This document shows, one piece after another, positions 52,088 through 60,302 of a DNA stretch of 64,000 nucleotides. The notes beneath the pieces were generated by a model that saw only the letters and a list, made by a program, of their open reading frames with translations, was not told where the DNA came from and did no database searches. Source of the stretch: 66-474 sp035281745 (GTDB lineage Bacteria > Pseudomonadota > Gammaproteobacteria > Xanthomonadales > Rhodanobacteraceae); NCBI GenBank assembly GCA_035281745.1, contig DATEDI010000017.1, positions 1-64,000 of the forward strand. Direction: 5' to 3'. The first letter of the stretch is position 1; every line of letters begins with the position of its first letter. The position numbers and the translations under genes are program-made.

Positions 52088-53938
52088 GTGCGCATGTTCC
52101 GGTGGATCCCTGTCGTCCTTGCACTTTCGCTGCCGTGGTGCACGGGTATCGCGGCGCAATCCGCCAAGGCTGAAAACGTTTCGCAACGGCCGCTGGTGCT
52201 CGTCGACCAGGTCGGCTACGACACCGCCGCACCCAAGCATGCGATCGTGCAGGGCTCGGGCAGTGACGACTTCGCGCATTTCGAAGTGATCGACGTGCAG
52301 ACCGGCAAGGCGGTGCTGCAGGGCACGCCGCAACCGGCGGGGCAGGTCGGCCACTGGAACGATTGGCATTACTGGACGGTCGATTTTTCCGCCGTGAAGA
52401 AGTCCGGCACCTACCGGGTGGATGTGAGCGGCGGCAACGATGTGTTTTCGTTTCCGTTCCGCATCGCCCATGACGTGCTGGAACGCTACACGCTTTCCAA
52501 CGTCATCTATTACTTCAAGGGGCAACGCGTCACGGGTGACTTCGATCGCGCCGACGCGCACCTGAAGAATCCGGATCCGGTAGGTCCCGCGTACGTCGAC
52601 CTTCGCGGCGGCTGGCTCGCGGCCACCGGCGATTACGGCGTGCATCTTGCCGAAGGCAATCACCAGGAGGTTTCGCTGGTGGCGTGGACGCTCATCGCCA
52701 CCTTGCGCAATTTGGAGGCCGCGCACGACCAGAACTTCGCGCAATACGAAAGGCGCCTGGTCGACGAGGCGATCTACGGCGCAGATTTCCTGGTGCGCGC
52801 GCACGTGCCGCACGGTTCGTTCTACGAAAGCATCGGTGCGCCCGGCAAGGGCAAGCTGGCGAAAGACCGACTGATCAATCCGACCAACTATCGCCAGGTC
52901 ATCAAGACCACGCCCGGCGGTGCGGGCTCGGCCGAGCAGGGCCAGGCCGAATGGCCGCGCGATTACCAGGCAAGCTTCCGCAACGGCGGCGGCATGGCGA
53001 TTGCCGCGCTGGCAGCGGCGAGCACGCTGCCAGAACACGGCGAGTTTTCCAGTCGGCGCTACCTTGAAACCGCCGAGGACGCATTCCGCTATCTCGACCA
53101 GCACAATCGCGAACTGCTGAGCGACGCCACGGAAGACATCGTCGATGACTATTGCGCACTGCTGGCGGCGACGGAACTGTACCGCGCGAGCCATGACGAC
53201 ACCTGGCGCAAGGCCGCGGACAAACGCGCGGACCAGCTGATCGCGCGCCTCGCCACGCACGGCAATCATCGCGACTACTGGCGCGCGGGCCAAGGAGCCG
53301 ATCCGTTCTTCAATGCCACCGACGACGGAATGCCGGTGGTGGCGCTGGCCGAATACGCCCCGGTCGCAACGCCGGCGCGCAAGGCCAAGGCGCGTGACGC
53401 GATCCGGCGCTCGATGGCATTCCAGTTGCGCATCACCTCCGGCACCAACAATCCGTTCGGTTACGCGCGCCAACTGGTGCGACTGAAAGACGGTACCATC
53501 GGGGCGAAGTTCTTCTTCCCGCACGGCGCGGCGGGAACGTGGTGGCAGGGCGAGGATGCGCGGCTTGCTTCGCTGGCCGCGGCGGCACGCGTTGCGGCGT
53601 CAATGTTCTCCGATGACGTGGCGTTCCAGTCGGAGCTGCAGGACTACGCATGGAACCAGTTGCACTGGATCCTGGGCCGCAATCCGTACGACACCAGCAT
53701 GCTGATCGGCAGCGGGCACCGCAACATCCAGTACATGTTCTTCGATTCCTGGGAATACACCAACGCGCCCGGCGCGATCATCAACGGCATCACGTCAGGA
53801 CTGGATGCGGAAGACGACGGCATTGCCTTCGATCTCGGTTACGCGCAAACCGGCAAGGATGACGACTGGCGCTGGGGCGAACAGTGGCTGCCGCACGGCG
53901 CGTGGTACATGTATGCCATCAGTTTGCCGCATCGCTGA
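52088..53938 (+). CDS. Glycoside hydrolase family 9 protein, exported (probable chitosan/chitin oligomer glycosidase)
   Basis: 616 residues from GTG 52088, seven bases after GGAGG; ATG 52094 is an alternative. Signal peptide about 1-24. An N-terminal Ig-like CelD_N domain (LVLVDQVGYDTAAPKHAIVQ, SGTYRVDV) precedes an (alpha/alpha)6 barrel. The general acid is probably Glu598 in WRWGEQWLPHG. The loop that normally reads DAGD or DASGD reads AATGD here (178-182), so the first aspartate is missing while the second (Asp182) remains. Related GH9 enzymes in GlcNAc loci act on glucosamine or chitobiose oligomers; true substrate unknown. Confidence 0.85.
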   Translation: MRMFRWIPVVLALSLPWCTGIAAQSAKAENVSQRPLVLVDQVGYDTAAPKHAIVQGSGSDDFAHFEVIDVQTGKAVLQGTPQPAGQVGHWNDWHYWTVDFSAVKKSGTYRVDVSGGNDVFSFPFRIAHDVLERYTLSNVIYYFKGQRVTGDFDRADAHLKNPDPVGPAYVDLRGGWLAATGDYGVHLAEGNHQEVSLVAWTLIATLRNLEAAHDQNFAQYERRLVDEAIYGADFLVRAHVPHGSFYESIGAPGKGKLAKDRLINPTNYRQVIKTTPGGAGSAEQGQAEWPRDYQASFRNGGGMAIAALAAASTLPEHGEFSSRRYLETAEDAFRYLDQHNRELLSDATEDIVDDYCALLAATELYRASHDDTWRKAADKRADQLIARLATHGNHRDYWRAGQGADPFFNATDDGMPVVALAEYAPVATPARKAKARDAIRRSMAFQLRITSGTNNPFGYARQLVRLKDGTIGAKFFFPHGAAGTWWQGEDARLASLAAAARVAASMFSDDVAFQSELQDYAWNQLHWILGRNPYDTSMLIGSGHRNIQYMFFDSWEYTNAPGAIINGITSGLDAEDDGIAFDLGYAQTGKDDDWRWGEQWLPHGAWYMYAISLPHR

Positions 53939-53971
53939 CCGCTTCGGTCCGAACCATCGGGAGAACCATTC

Positions 53972-56293
53972 ATGCGCATGATTCGCCTGCTGATCTTCGC
54001 CGCGACGCTCCCGGTTGTAATGGGCATCGCGAATGCCGCCGAGCCTGCGTCCGCCTGGTCGCTGCTGCCGCAGCCGGCCGAAATGCATCCGGCCGCGCAC
54101 GGCGCGGTCACGGTGTCGGACGGCGACCGCGTGCTGGTGCAAGCCGAAGGCGATGCGCAGGCTCTTCCGGTCGCGCAGCGCTTTGCGGCGCTCGTCGCCA
54201 CCACACGCGGTCTGCACCTGCGCATGCAAACGAAAACGGACAAGCCATCGCCGGCCCCGATCGTGTTTCGGCTCGATCCGCATGCAGGTGTCGCGAATGA
54301 CGGGGGCTATCGCATCGCGATCGGCGATGGAAAAATCGAGGTGACGGCGCGCACCACGCGCGGATTGTTTTATGGCGGCGTGACGGTTTGGCAGTTGCTG
54401 ACGCCCGACGCCACGCGCAACACGCGGGCGCGCGTCGCGGATGGCAGCATCGTCGATCATCCGCGTTTCGCCTGGCGCGGGCTGATGCTGGATTCGGTGC
54501 GGCATTTCCAGAGCGTGGCCGACGTCAAGAAGCTGATCGACTGGATGTCGCTCCACAAATTGAACGTGCTGCACTGGCATCTCAGTGACGACCAAGGCTG
54601 GCGACTCGAGATTCCGAAATATCCCGAACTCACGAAGATCGGCGCCTGCCGCAAGGCGGTGGGGCCGGATGCGGCGTTGACAAGCGGACCGGACAAGCCG
54701 TACTGCGGCTTCTACACCGACGCCGAGGTGCGCGACATCGTGCACTATGCGGCGCAACGGTTCATCGAAGTGGTGCCGGAAATCGACATTCCCGGTCACT
54801 CGCAGGCGGCGATCGCGTCTTATCCATGGCTCGGCGTCACCGGCAGGCGGCCGGAGGTATCCACCGACTGGGGCATCAACACGTGGCTGCTGAAGCCCGA
54901 TGCGCGCAGCGTGAAGTTCGTCGATGACGTGATGGATCACGTGATGGCGCTGTTCCCGTCGAAGTACATCCACATCGGTGGCGACGAGGCGGCCAAGGAC
55001 CAATGGGAAGCGTCGCCCGAAGTACGCGCGCACATGAAGAAGCTGGGCCTCGCCAACATGGAACAGCTGCAGGGCTGGTTCACTACGCAGGTGGCGAACT
55101 ATCTCCAGAAGCACGGGCGCGTTGCGGTGGGCTGGGACGAAATCCTGCACGGCAAGGTTCCGACGTCGGCGGTGGTCATGTCGTGGAATGCGCCCTCGGG
55201 CGCGGTGAAGGCACTGCAGGAAGGCCATGACGTGGTGATGTCATCGTCGCCCACGCTGTACCTCGATCACTATCAATCCGACCTGCATGACGAACCACCC
55301 GGCCGGCCCGACGTGGAATCGCTGAAGGACGTGTATGACTACGACCCGGTTCCGAGCGGTACGACCGCGGCCGAAGTCCAGCACATTCTTGGCGTGCAGG
55401 CGAACCTGTGGGCGGAATACATGCCGACCTTCGCGCGCGTGCAGCACGCGGTGTTTCCGCGCATCGCCGCACTTGCGGAAGTCGCGTGGTCGCCTGCGTC
55501 GGCGCACGATTGGGACGGGTTCCTGCAGCGCATGCCGGCGGAACTCGCGCGTTATAGCGCACTCGGCATCGAGTACGCCGACAGCGCGTTCGCGCCTGCG
55601 TTCGGGTTGAGCGCGGGGGAGAATGGAACCATTGAAGTCGCGCTCTCGAACCAGACGAATTTCGGTAGGATCCGTTACACCACCGATGGCGCTGCGCCAG
55701 ATGTTGGATCGACCGCCTATTCGAAGGCGCTGTCGTTCGCGGCAAGCAAATCCACCACGGTGCGCGCGGCGACGTTTGCATCGGACGGCTTCGAACTGGC
55801 CGCGCCGCGCACGCAGGTGGTCGATGCCGCGGCATTGCTTACCCGCAACAGCGACCAGCTCGACACCTGCGGCAAGCCGTTGATCGTGCTGCGGCTGGAA
55901 GACGATCGTCCGCTGGCCGGGCCGCGGCCGGTCTATCGCCTCGACATCGCCAACATGTGCTGGCGATGGAAAAACGCACCGCTCGATGGCGTCAAGAGCA
56001 TCGCGCTGACGGTCGGCAACTTGCCCTGGAACTTCGCGTTGTGGAAGGACGATGCGAGCGTGGTCACCCGGTCCAAACAAACACCGGCCGGTGAAATCCA
56101 GGTGCACCTCGATTCGTGCGCAGGTTCGCTGCTCGCAACGCTGCCGCTTGCAAAGGCCGCGCAAACAAAATTGCAGACGAAATTGACCGCGAATATCCCG
56201 GCGGCCACCGGCCATCACACATTGTGCGTGTTCGCCACCGGTGATCCGCGTGATGGCATGTGGGCGGTCGACAAGATCGAATTGCTCAAGTAG
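53972..56293 (+). CDS. Beta-N-acetylhexosaminidase, GH20, exported
   Basis: 773 residues with a signal peptide (about 1-23, cut at ANA). GH20b-like N-terminal domain, then the TIM barrel: FAWRGLMLDSVRHFQSVADV, VLHWHLSDDQGWRLEIPKYP and the catalytic pair Asp338-Glu339 in HIGGDEAAKDQWE. The barrel ends near residue 540. The remaining 230 residues hold a chitobiase-like C-terminal domain (NQTNFGRIRYTTDGAAPDVG) and a further beta-rich part with paired cysteines (DTCGKPL, NMCWRW, LDSCAG). It releases GlcNAc from chitooligosaccharides in the periplasm. Gap of 33 bp to the GH9 gene. Confidence 0.95.
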   Translation: MRMIRLLIFAATLPVVMGIANAAEPASAWSLLPQPAEMHPAAHGAVTVSDGDRVLVQAEGDAQALPVAQRFAALVATTRGLHLRMQTKTDKPSPAPIVFRLDPHAGVANDGGYRIAIGDGKIEVTARTTRGLFYGGVTVWQLLTPDATRNTRARVADGSIVDHPRFAWRGLMLDSVRHFQSVADVKKLIDWMSLHKLNVLHWHLSDDQGWRLEIPKYPELTKIGACRKAVGPDAALTSGPDKPYCGFYTDAEVRDIVHYAAQRFIEVVPEIDIPGHSQAAIASYPWLGVTGRRPEVSTDWGINTWLLKPDARSVKFVDDVMDHVMALFPSKYIHIGGDEAAKDQWEASPEVRAHMKKLGLANMEQLQGWFTTQVANYLQKHGRVAVGWDEILHGKVPTSAVVMSWNAPSGAVKALQEGHDVVMSSSPTLYLDHYQSDLHDEPPGRPDVESLKDVYDYDPVPSGTTAAEVQHILGVQANLWAEYMPTFARVQHAVFPRIAALAEVAWSPASAHDWDGFLQRMPAELARYSALGIEYADSAFAPAFGLSAGENGTIEVALSNQTNFGRIRYTTDGAAPDVGSTAYSKALSFAASKSTTVRAATFASDGFELAAPRTQVVDAAALLTRNSDQLDTCGKPLIVLRLEDDRPLAGPRPVYRLDIANMCWRWKNAPLDGVKSIALTVGNLPWNFALWKDDASVVTRSKQTPAGEIQVHLDSCAGSLLATLPLAKAAQTKLQTKLTANIPAATGHHTLCVFATGDPRDGMWAVDKIELLK

Positions 56294-56311
56294 CGCGACG
56301 CGCGCGGGTTG

Positions 56312-56373
56312 GGCTGAGCGTTGCGACGTCCGACATGGAACGGTCCTCGCGGTCGTCCAGACGCTCAGCCTTT
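56312..56373. terminator. Possible shared terminator between the GH20 gene and kbl
   Basis: GGCTGAGCG (56312-56320) pairs with CGCTCAGCC (56362-56370), with a 41-nt loop, followed by TTT. The right arm overlaps the last codons of kbl. The long loop makes it a poor terminator; it is listed as a weak candidate. Confidence 0.35.
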
Positions 56374-57564
56374 CAGCAGCCCCACATTGCGCCCGACCTT
56401 GGTAAATGCCGCAATCGCGCGATCCAGATGTTCGCGCGTGTGCGCCGCGCACATCTGGGTGCGGATGCGCGCCTTGCCTTCCGCGACCACCGGAAAGAAG
56501 AACCCGATCGCGTAGATGCCTTCGTCCAGCAGGCCAGCCGCCATCGCTTGCGCGAGCTTGGCGTCATGGGTCATCACCGGCACGATCGGGTGGTTGCCAG
56601 GTTTGATTTCAAAGCCGGCCTTGGTCATCGCCTCGCGGAAATATCGGGTGTTTTGCCCCAGCTTTTCGCGCAGGCTGACGGCCTCATCCAGCATCTTCAG
56701 CACTTCGATGGACGCCGCGACCAAGGAGGGCGGCAGCGAATTGGAGAACAGGTAAGGCCGCGAACGCTGCCGCAGCATGTCGATGATTTCGCGGCGCCCG
56801 GTGGTGAAGCCGCCCACCGCGCCGCCCAGCGCCTTGCCCAGCGTGCCGGTGAAGATGTCGATCTTGTCCATCACGCCGTGCACTTCGGCCGAGCCGCGCC
56901 CAGTCTTGCCGAGGAAGCCCGTCGCGTGGCATTCGTCGATGTGCACCAGCGCGTTGTACTTCTTCGCGAGCGCGGTGATCTCGTCGAGCGGCGCGACCAC
57001 GCCGTCCATCGAGAACACGCCGTCCGATGAAATCAGCTTGGTGCGCGCGTCGGCGGCGTCGGCGGCCTGCAACTGCTTTTCGAGATCGGCCACGTCGCCG
57101 TTGGCATAGCGATAGCGCTTGGCCTTGCACAGGCGAATGCCGTCGATGATCGAGGCGTGGTTCAGCGCATCGGAAATGATCGCGTCGTTCTCGCCGAGCA
57201 GCGGTTCGAACAGCCCGCCGTTGGCATCGAAACAGGCAGCGTAAAGAATCGCGTCATCGGTACCGAAGAACTTCGCGATATCGTGTTCGAGTTGCTTGTG
57301 CAAATCCTGCGTGCCGCAGATGAAACGCACGCTGGCCATGCCGAAGCCGTGCGTGTCCAGGGCCTGCTTGGCCGCTGCGATCAGGCGCGGATGGTCGGCC
57401 AAGCCAAGATAATTGTTGGCGCAGAAGTTCAGGACCTTGCGGCCGTCGGCCAGCGTGATCTCGGCCGACTGCGGCGAGGTGATGATGCGTTCGTCCTTGA
57501 ACAAGCCCGAGTCGCGGATGGATTCGAGTTCTTCGTGAAGGCGTTCTTGCGCGGCGTAGGTCAT
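56365..57564 (-). CDS. kbl: 2-Amino-3-ketobutyrate CoA ligase (glycine C-acetyltransferase)
   Basis: 399 residues. PLP enzyme that splits 2-amino-3-ketobutyrate with CoA into glycine and acetyl-CoA, second step of threonine breakdown. Motifs: LNFCANNYLGLADHPRLI, VRFICGTQDLHKQLE, HIDECHATGFLGKTGRG and the Schiff-base lysine in FTGTLGKALGGAVGG. ATG complementary to 57562-57564 gives MTYAAQERLHEEL; upstream codons in frame come from a non-coding repeat. It lies downstream of tdh on the same strand, with a 308-bp repeat-filled gap. Confidence 0.96.
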   Translation of the reverse strand: MTYAAQERLHEELESIRDSGLFKDERIITSPQSAEITLADGRKVLNFCANNYLGLADHPRLIAAAKQALDTHGFGMASVRFICGTQDLHKQLEHDIAKFFGTDDAILYAACFDANGGLFEPLLGENDAIISDALNHASIIDGIRLCKAKRYRYANGDVADLEKQLQAADAADARTKLISSDGVFSMDGVVAPLDEITALAKKYNALVHIDECHATGFLGKTGRGSAEVHGVMDKIDIFTGTLGKALGGAVGGFTTGRREIIDMLRQRSRPYLFSNSLPPSLVAASIEVLKMLDEAVSLREKLGQNTRYFREAMTKAGFEIKPGNHPIVPVMTHDAKLAQAMAAGLLDEGIYAIGFFFPVVAEGKARIRTQMCAAHTREHLDRAIAAFTKVGRNVGLLKG

Positions 57565-57783
57565 GGACAGTCCTGAGTGACGGATACTTGTGTCAGCCAT
57601 CCCGGCGAGAGCCGGGATTCCATCTTGATTCACCCATCTTTCCAGCAAAGCCGAATGGATGGACTCGCTGTATCCTTGTAGCTCGCCCTTCAGCCATTGG
57701 CCGCGTCGATGTTCGCTCGGCATCCTGCCTTCGCAGTCGGGTCCCATCGCCGATGAAACTGGCGATGGCCCCGGAATGACGAT
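57565..57783. repeat. kbl-tdh gap, part 1: composite REP-bounded repeat
   Basis: The stretch opens with the hairpin ATCCCGGC-GAGA-GCCGGGAT (57599-57618) and closes near CCCCGGAATGACGATG (57770-57784 region). Elements with ends of this kind (TCATCCCGGCG...CCCCGGAATGAC) are familiar dispersed repeats of Xanthomonadales and other proteobacteria, from memory. No gene is seen. The 219-bp stretch may contain the kbl promoter, but none is convincing. Confidence 0.55.
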
Positions 57784-57795
57784 GGGTCTTATGTT

Positions 57796-57864
57796 GATCC
57801 CGATTCCCGATTCCCGATTCCCGATTCCCGATTCCCGATTCCCGATTCCCGATTCTCGATTCTC
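57796..57864. repeat. kbl-tdh gap, part 2: tandem GATTCCC heptad array
   Basis: Seven perfect tandem copies of the 7-mer GATTCCC (57802-57850), preceded by a GATCCC and followed by two GATTCTC variants (57851-57864). The array ends 9 bp before the tdh stop codon. The complementary form GGGAATC resembles the GGGAACA heptads near rpsJ and rpsH. Slipped-strand variation in copy number between strains is likely. Confidence 0.95.
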
Positions 57865-57872
57865 GGGTCTCG

Positions 57873-58907
57873 CTAGTTCCAACTGCACACCACCTTGCCG
57901 CACTCGCCCGACGCCATCAGGTCGAAGCCCTGCTGGAAGTCATCGATCGCAAGCTGGTGGGTCAATACCTTTTGCAGCGGAAAACCGGTCAAGAGCATCT
58001 GGGTCATCTTGTACCAGGTCTCGTACATGCGCCGGCCGTAGATGCCGTGCAGGGTGAGGCCCTTGAAGATCACCTTGTCCCAGTCGATGCCGGAGCCGTT
58101 GGGCAGGATGCCCAGCAGTGCGACCTTGCCGCCGTGGTACATGCAATCGAGCATGTCGTTGAATGCCTGCGGGTTGCCGCTCATCTCGAGGCCCACGTCG
58201 AAGCCTTCCATCTGCAGTTCGGACAACACTTCGCGCAGGGGCTGGCTCTTCACGTTGACCACCCGTGTGGCCCCCATGTCCGCGGCCAGCTTCAGGCGGT
58301 AATCGTTGACGTCGGTGACCACCACGTTGCGCGCGCCCACGTGGCGTGCGATGCCCGCGGCGATGATGCCGATCGGGCCCGCGCCCGTGATCAGCACGTC
58401 CTCGCCGATCAGATCGTATTCCAGTGCGCAGTGCGCGGCGTTGCCGTAGGGGTCGAAGAAGGCGGCGAGCGATGACGGGATCTGGTCCGGCACCGGCCAC
58501 AGGTTCGACTGCGGCATCGCGATGTATTGCGCGAATGCGCCGTTGCGATTCACGCCGATGCCGACCGTGTTGGGACAAAGGTGCGGACGTCCGGCCCGGC
58601 AGTTGCGGCACATGCCGCAGGTGATGTGGCCTTCCGCCGAGATGCGCTGGCCCACGCGATAACCGCGTACCTCGCTGCCCATCGCGACGATCCTGCCCAC
58701 GAACTCGTGGCCGATCACGAGGCCCGGTTTGATCACGCGCTGCGCCCACGCGTCCCAGTTGTAGATGTGCAGGTCAGTGCCGCAGATCGCGGTTTTTTCC
58801 ACCTCGATCAGGACGTCGTTGGGGCCGAATTCCGGCACCGGCACCTCATCCATCCAGATGCCTTTCGCGGCGTCGCGCTTGACCAGCGCCCTCATCATGT
58901 TCGGCAT
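57873..58907 (-). CDS. tdh: L-threonine 3-dehydrogenase
   Basis: 344 residues. Zinc-dependent medium-chain dehydrogenase that oxidises threonine to 2-amino-3-ketobutyrate, the kbl substrate. Catalytic zinc ligands in AICGTDLHIYNWDAW and GHEFVGRIV; structural zinc cysteines in CGMCRNCRAGRPHLC; NAD site GAGPIGIIAAGIARHVGA. MPNMMRALVKRDA is the start. A TATAAT promoter lies 33 bp upstream. Shares a divergent region with miaA. Confidence 0.97.
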   Translation of the reverse strand: MPNMMRALVKRDAAKGIWMDEVPVPEFGPNDVLIEVEKTAICGTDLHIYNWDAWAQRVIKPGLVIGHEFVGRIVAMGSEVRGYRVGQRISAEGHITCGMCRNCRAGRPHLCPNTVGIGVNRNGAFAQYIAMPQSNLWPVPDQIPSSLAAFFDPYGNAAHCALEYDLIGEDVLITGAGPIGIIAAGIARHVGARNVVVTDVNDYRLKLAADMGATRVVNVKSQPLREVLSELQMEGFDVGLEMSGNPQAFNDMLDCMYHGGKVALLGILPNGSGIDWDKVIFKGLTLHGIYGRRMYETWYKMTQMLLTGFPLQKVLTHQLAIDDFQQGFDLMASGECGKVVCSWN

Positions 58908-58939
58908 GGTGGTTGCCTTTTCGGATTGAAATTCGACCC

Positions 58940-58968
58940 ATTATAAGGCGATGGCATAAGGTCGACGA
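58940..58968 (-). promoter_or_regulatory. tdh promoter
   Basis: On the minus strand a perfect TATAAT lies at 58945-58940; the hexamer 17 bp upstream (TCGTCG, 58968-58963) is a weak -35. The predicted leader of tdh is about 26 nt. Confidence 0.6.
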
Positions 58969-58982
58969 TGTGCGACGGCCCG

Positions 58983-58988
58983 TACAAT
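58983..58988 (+). promoter_or_regulatory. miaA -10 box, seven bases before its ATG
   Basis: TACAAT at 58983-58988 would start transcription at or next to A58995, the first base of the miaA ATG. The best -35 candidate, TCGACG at 58962-58967, has a short 15-bp spacing. If used, this gives a leaderless mRNA. Confidence 0.45.
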
Positions 58989-58994
58989 CCGTGC

Positions 58995-59966
58995 ATGCCA
59001 CGCTGCGCTGACGCCATCGATCAACGCCCGCCCGCGGTTCTCCTGATGGGTCCGACCGCCACCGGCAAGACCGCGCTTGCGTGCGGGCTGGCCGAGCGCT
59101 TTCCGCTCGAACTGGTCAGCGTGGATTCGGCGCTGGTCTATCGCGGCCTCGACATCGGCGCCGCCAAGCCCGACGTCGGCACCCTGCGTCGCTATCCGCA
59201 CGCGTTGATCGACATCCGTGATCCTTCCGAACCCTATTCCGCGGCGAAGTTCCGCGAAGACGCACTGACCGCGATGCAATCGATCTCCGCGCGCGGCAAC
59301 GTGCCCTTGCTCGTCGGTGGTACCGGCCTGTATTTCCGGGTGCTGGAACGCGGGCTTTCGACGATGCCGCCGGCCGATCCCGAACTGCGCGAACGCCTGC
59401 GCGGGGAAGCGGACAACCAAGGCTGGCCGGCGTTGCACGCGCGCCTGTCGCAACTCGACCCCGAAGCCGCCGCGCGGATCCGCCCCCTTGACGCTCAGCG
59501 CATCCAGCGGGCGCTCGAGGCGATCGAACTTTCAGGCGATACGCTCACTGCATTGCACGCCCGTGCGCCGGATGCAAAGCGGCTGCCGTACCGGCTATTG
59601 AAACTGGCTCTCATTCCCGCCCGTCGCGAGGCCTTGCGCGAACGCATTGCCTTGCGTTTCGATGCGATGCTGGCGTCGGGTTTTCTGGACGAAGTCAAAC
59701 GCCTGCGTGCGCGCGGTGACTTGCATCCCGATTTGCCTGCGATCCGCGCGGTGGGTTATCGGCAAGCTTGGGCGTACCTCGATGGAATCTGTTCCGGGTT
59801 CGAATTTCGCGCGCGCGCGATCCATGCGACCCGGCAACTGGCCAAACGACAGATCACATGGCTGCGAAGCGAGCTGGACGCACGCGGCTTCGATCCCGAC
59901 CGGCCCGATTGCGGGGCATCGGTCACCACCGCGCTGATGCTGTTTTTGGACGCCCAAAATGGATGA
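58995..59966 (+). CDS. miaA: tRNA dimethylallyltransferase
   Basis: 323 residues. Adds a dimethylallyl group to A37 of tRNAs that read UNN codons. P-loop GPTATGKT at residues 19-26, DSALVYRGLDIGAAKP, DIRDPSEPYSAAKFREDAL, LVGGTGLYF and the C-terminal AVGYRQAWAYLDG and RQLAKRQITWLR. ATG 58995 places the P-loop at the usual distance; ATG 58968 is nine codons earlier and precedes the apparent promoter. First gene of the miaA-hfq-hflXKC cluster. Confidence 0.96.
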   Translation: MPRCADAIDQRPPAVLLMGPTATGKTALACGLAERFPLELVSVDSALVYRGLDIGAAKPDVGTLRRYPHALIDIRDPSEPYSAAKFREDALTAMQSISARGNVPLLVGGTGLYFRVLERGLSTMPPADPELRERLRGEADNQGWPALHARLSQLDPEAAARIRPLDAQRIQRALEAIELSGDTLTALHARAPDAKRLPYRLLKLALIPARREALRERIALRFDAMLASGFLDEVKRLRARGDLHPDLPAIRAVGYRQAWAYLDGICSGFEFRARAIHATRQLAKRQITWLRSELDARGFDPDRPDCGASVTTALMLFLDAQNG

Positions 59967-60041
59967 AAACGGCCAAATGCGCAAAAATCTGCGTTACCAT
60001 TCCGAGGTGTGGGAATAAACCCGGATCGAAAGGCCATAACA

Positions 60042-60302
60042 ATGTCGAAGAGCCAATCGCTGCAGGATCCGTTTTTGAACGCCTTGCGCCGGGAGCGTAT
60101 TCCGGTCGCGATTTACCTGGTCAACGGGATCAAACTGCAGGGGGTGATCGAGTCGTTCGATCAGTTCGTGGTACTGCTGCGCAACCAGGTCAGTCAGATG
60201 GTGTACAAGCATGCCATTTCGACGGTGGTGCCGAGCCGCGCGGTCAAGGTCGGGGCGGAAGACTCAAGGACGGACGACGCCGAGACCCCGGCGCAGGACT
60301 AG
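60042..60302 (+). CDS. hfq: RNA chaperone Hfq
   Basis: 86 residues. Hexameric Sm-like protein that pairs small RNAs with mRNAs. The N-terminal SLQDPFLNALRRERIPVAIY and Sm1 motif with FDQFVVLLRN, then Sm2 YKHAISTVVP, are all conserved; the C-terminal tail is short and acidic (EDSRTDDAETPAQD). ATG 60042 is chosen over an in-frame ATG 11 codons earlier. The TAG stop touches the left end of the 269-bp inverted-repeat element. Confidence 0.98.
   Translation: MSKSQSLQDPFLNALRRERIPVAIYLVNGIKLQGVIESFDQFVVLLRNQVSQMVYKHAISTVVPSRAVKVGAEDSRTDDAETPAQD

Noticed and set aside
57796..57864. Tandem array as a CRISPR
   Set aside because: Units are 7 bp with no spacers; no cas genes nearby.
57565..57903. N-terminal extension of kbl by 113 codons
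   Set aside because: The extra residues translate the GATTCCC tandem array (repeating NRESGIG) and the REP-like segment; homologues start at MTYAAQ-like sequence at 57564.
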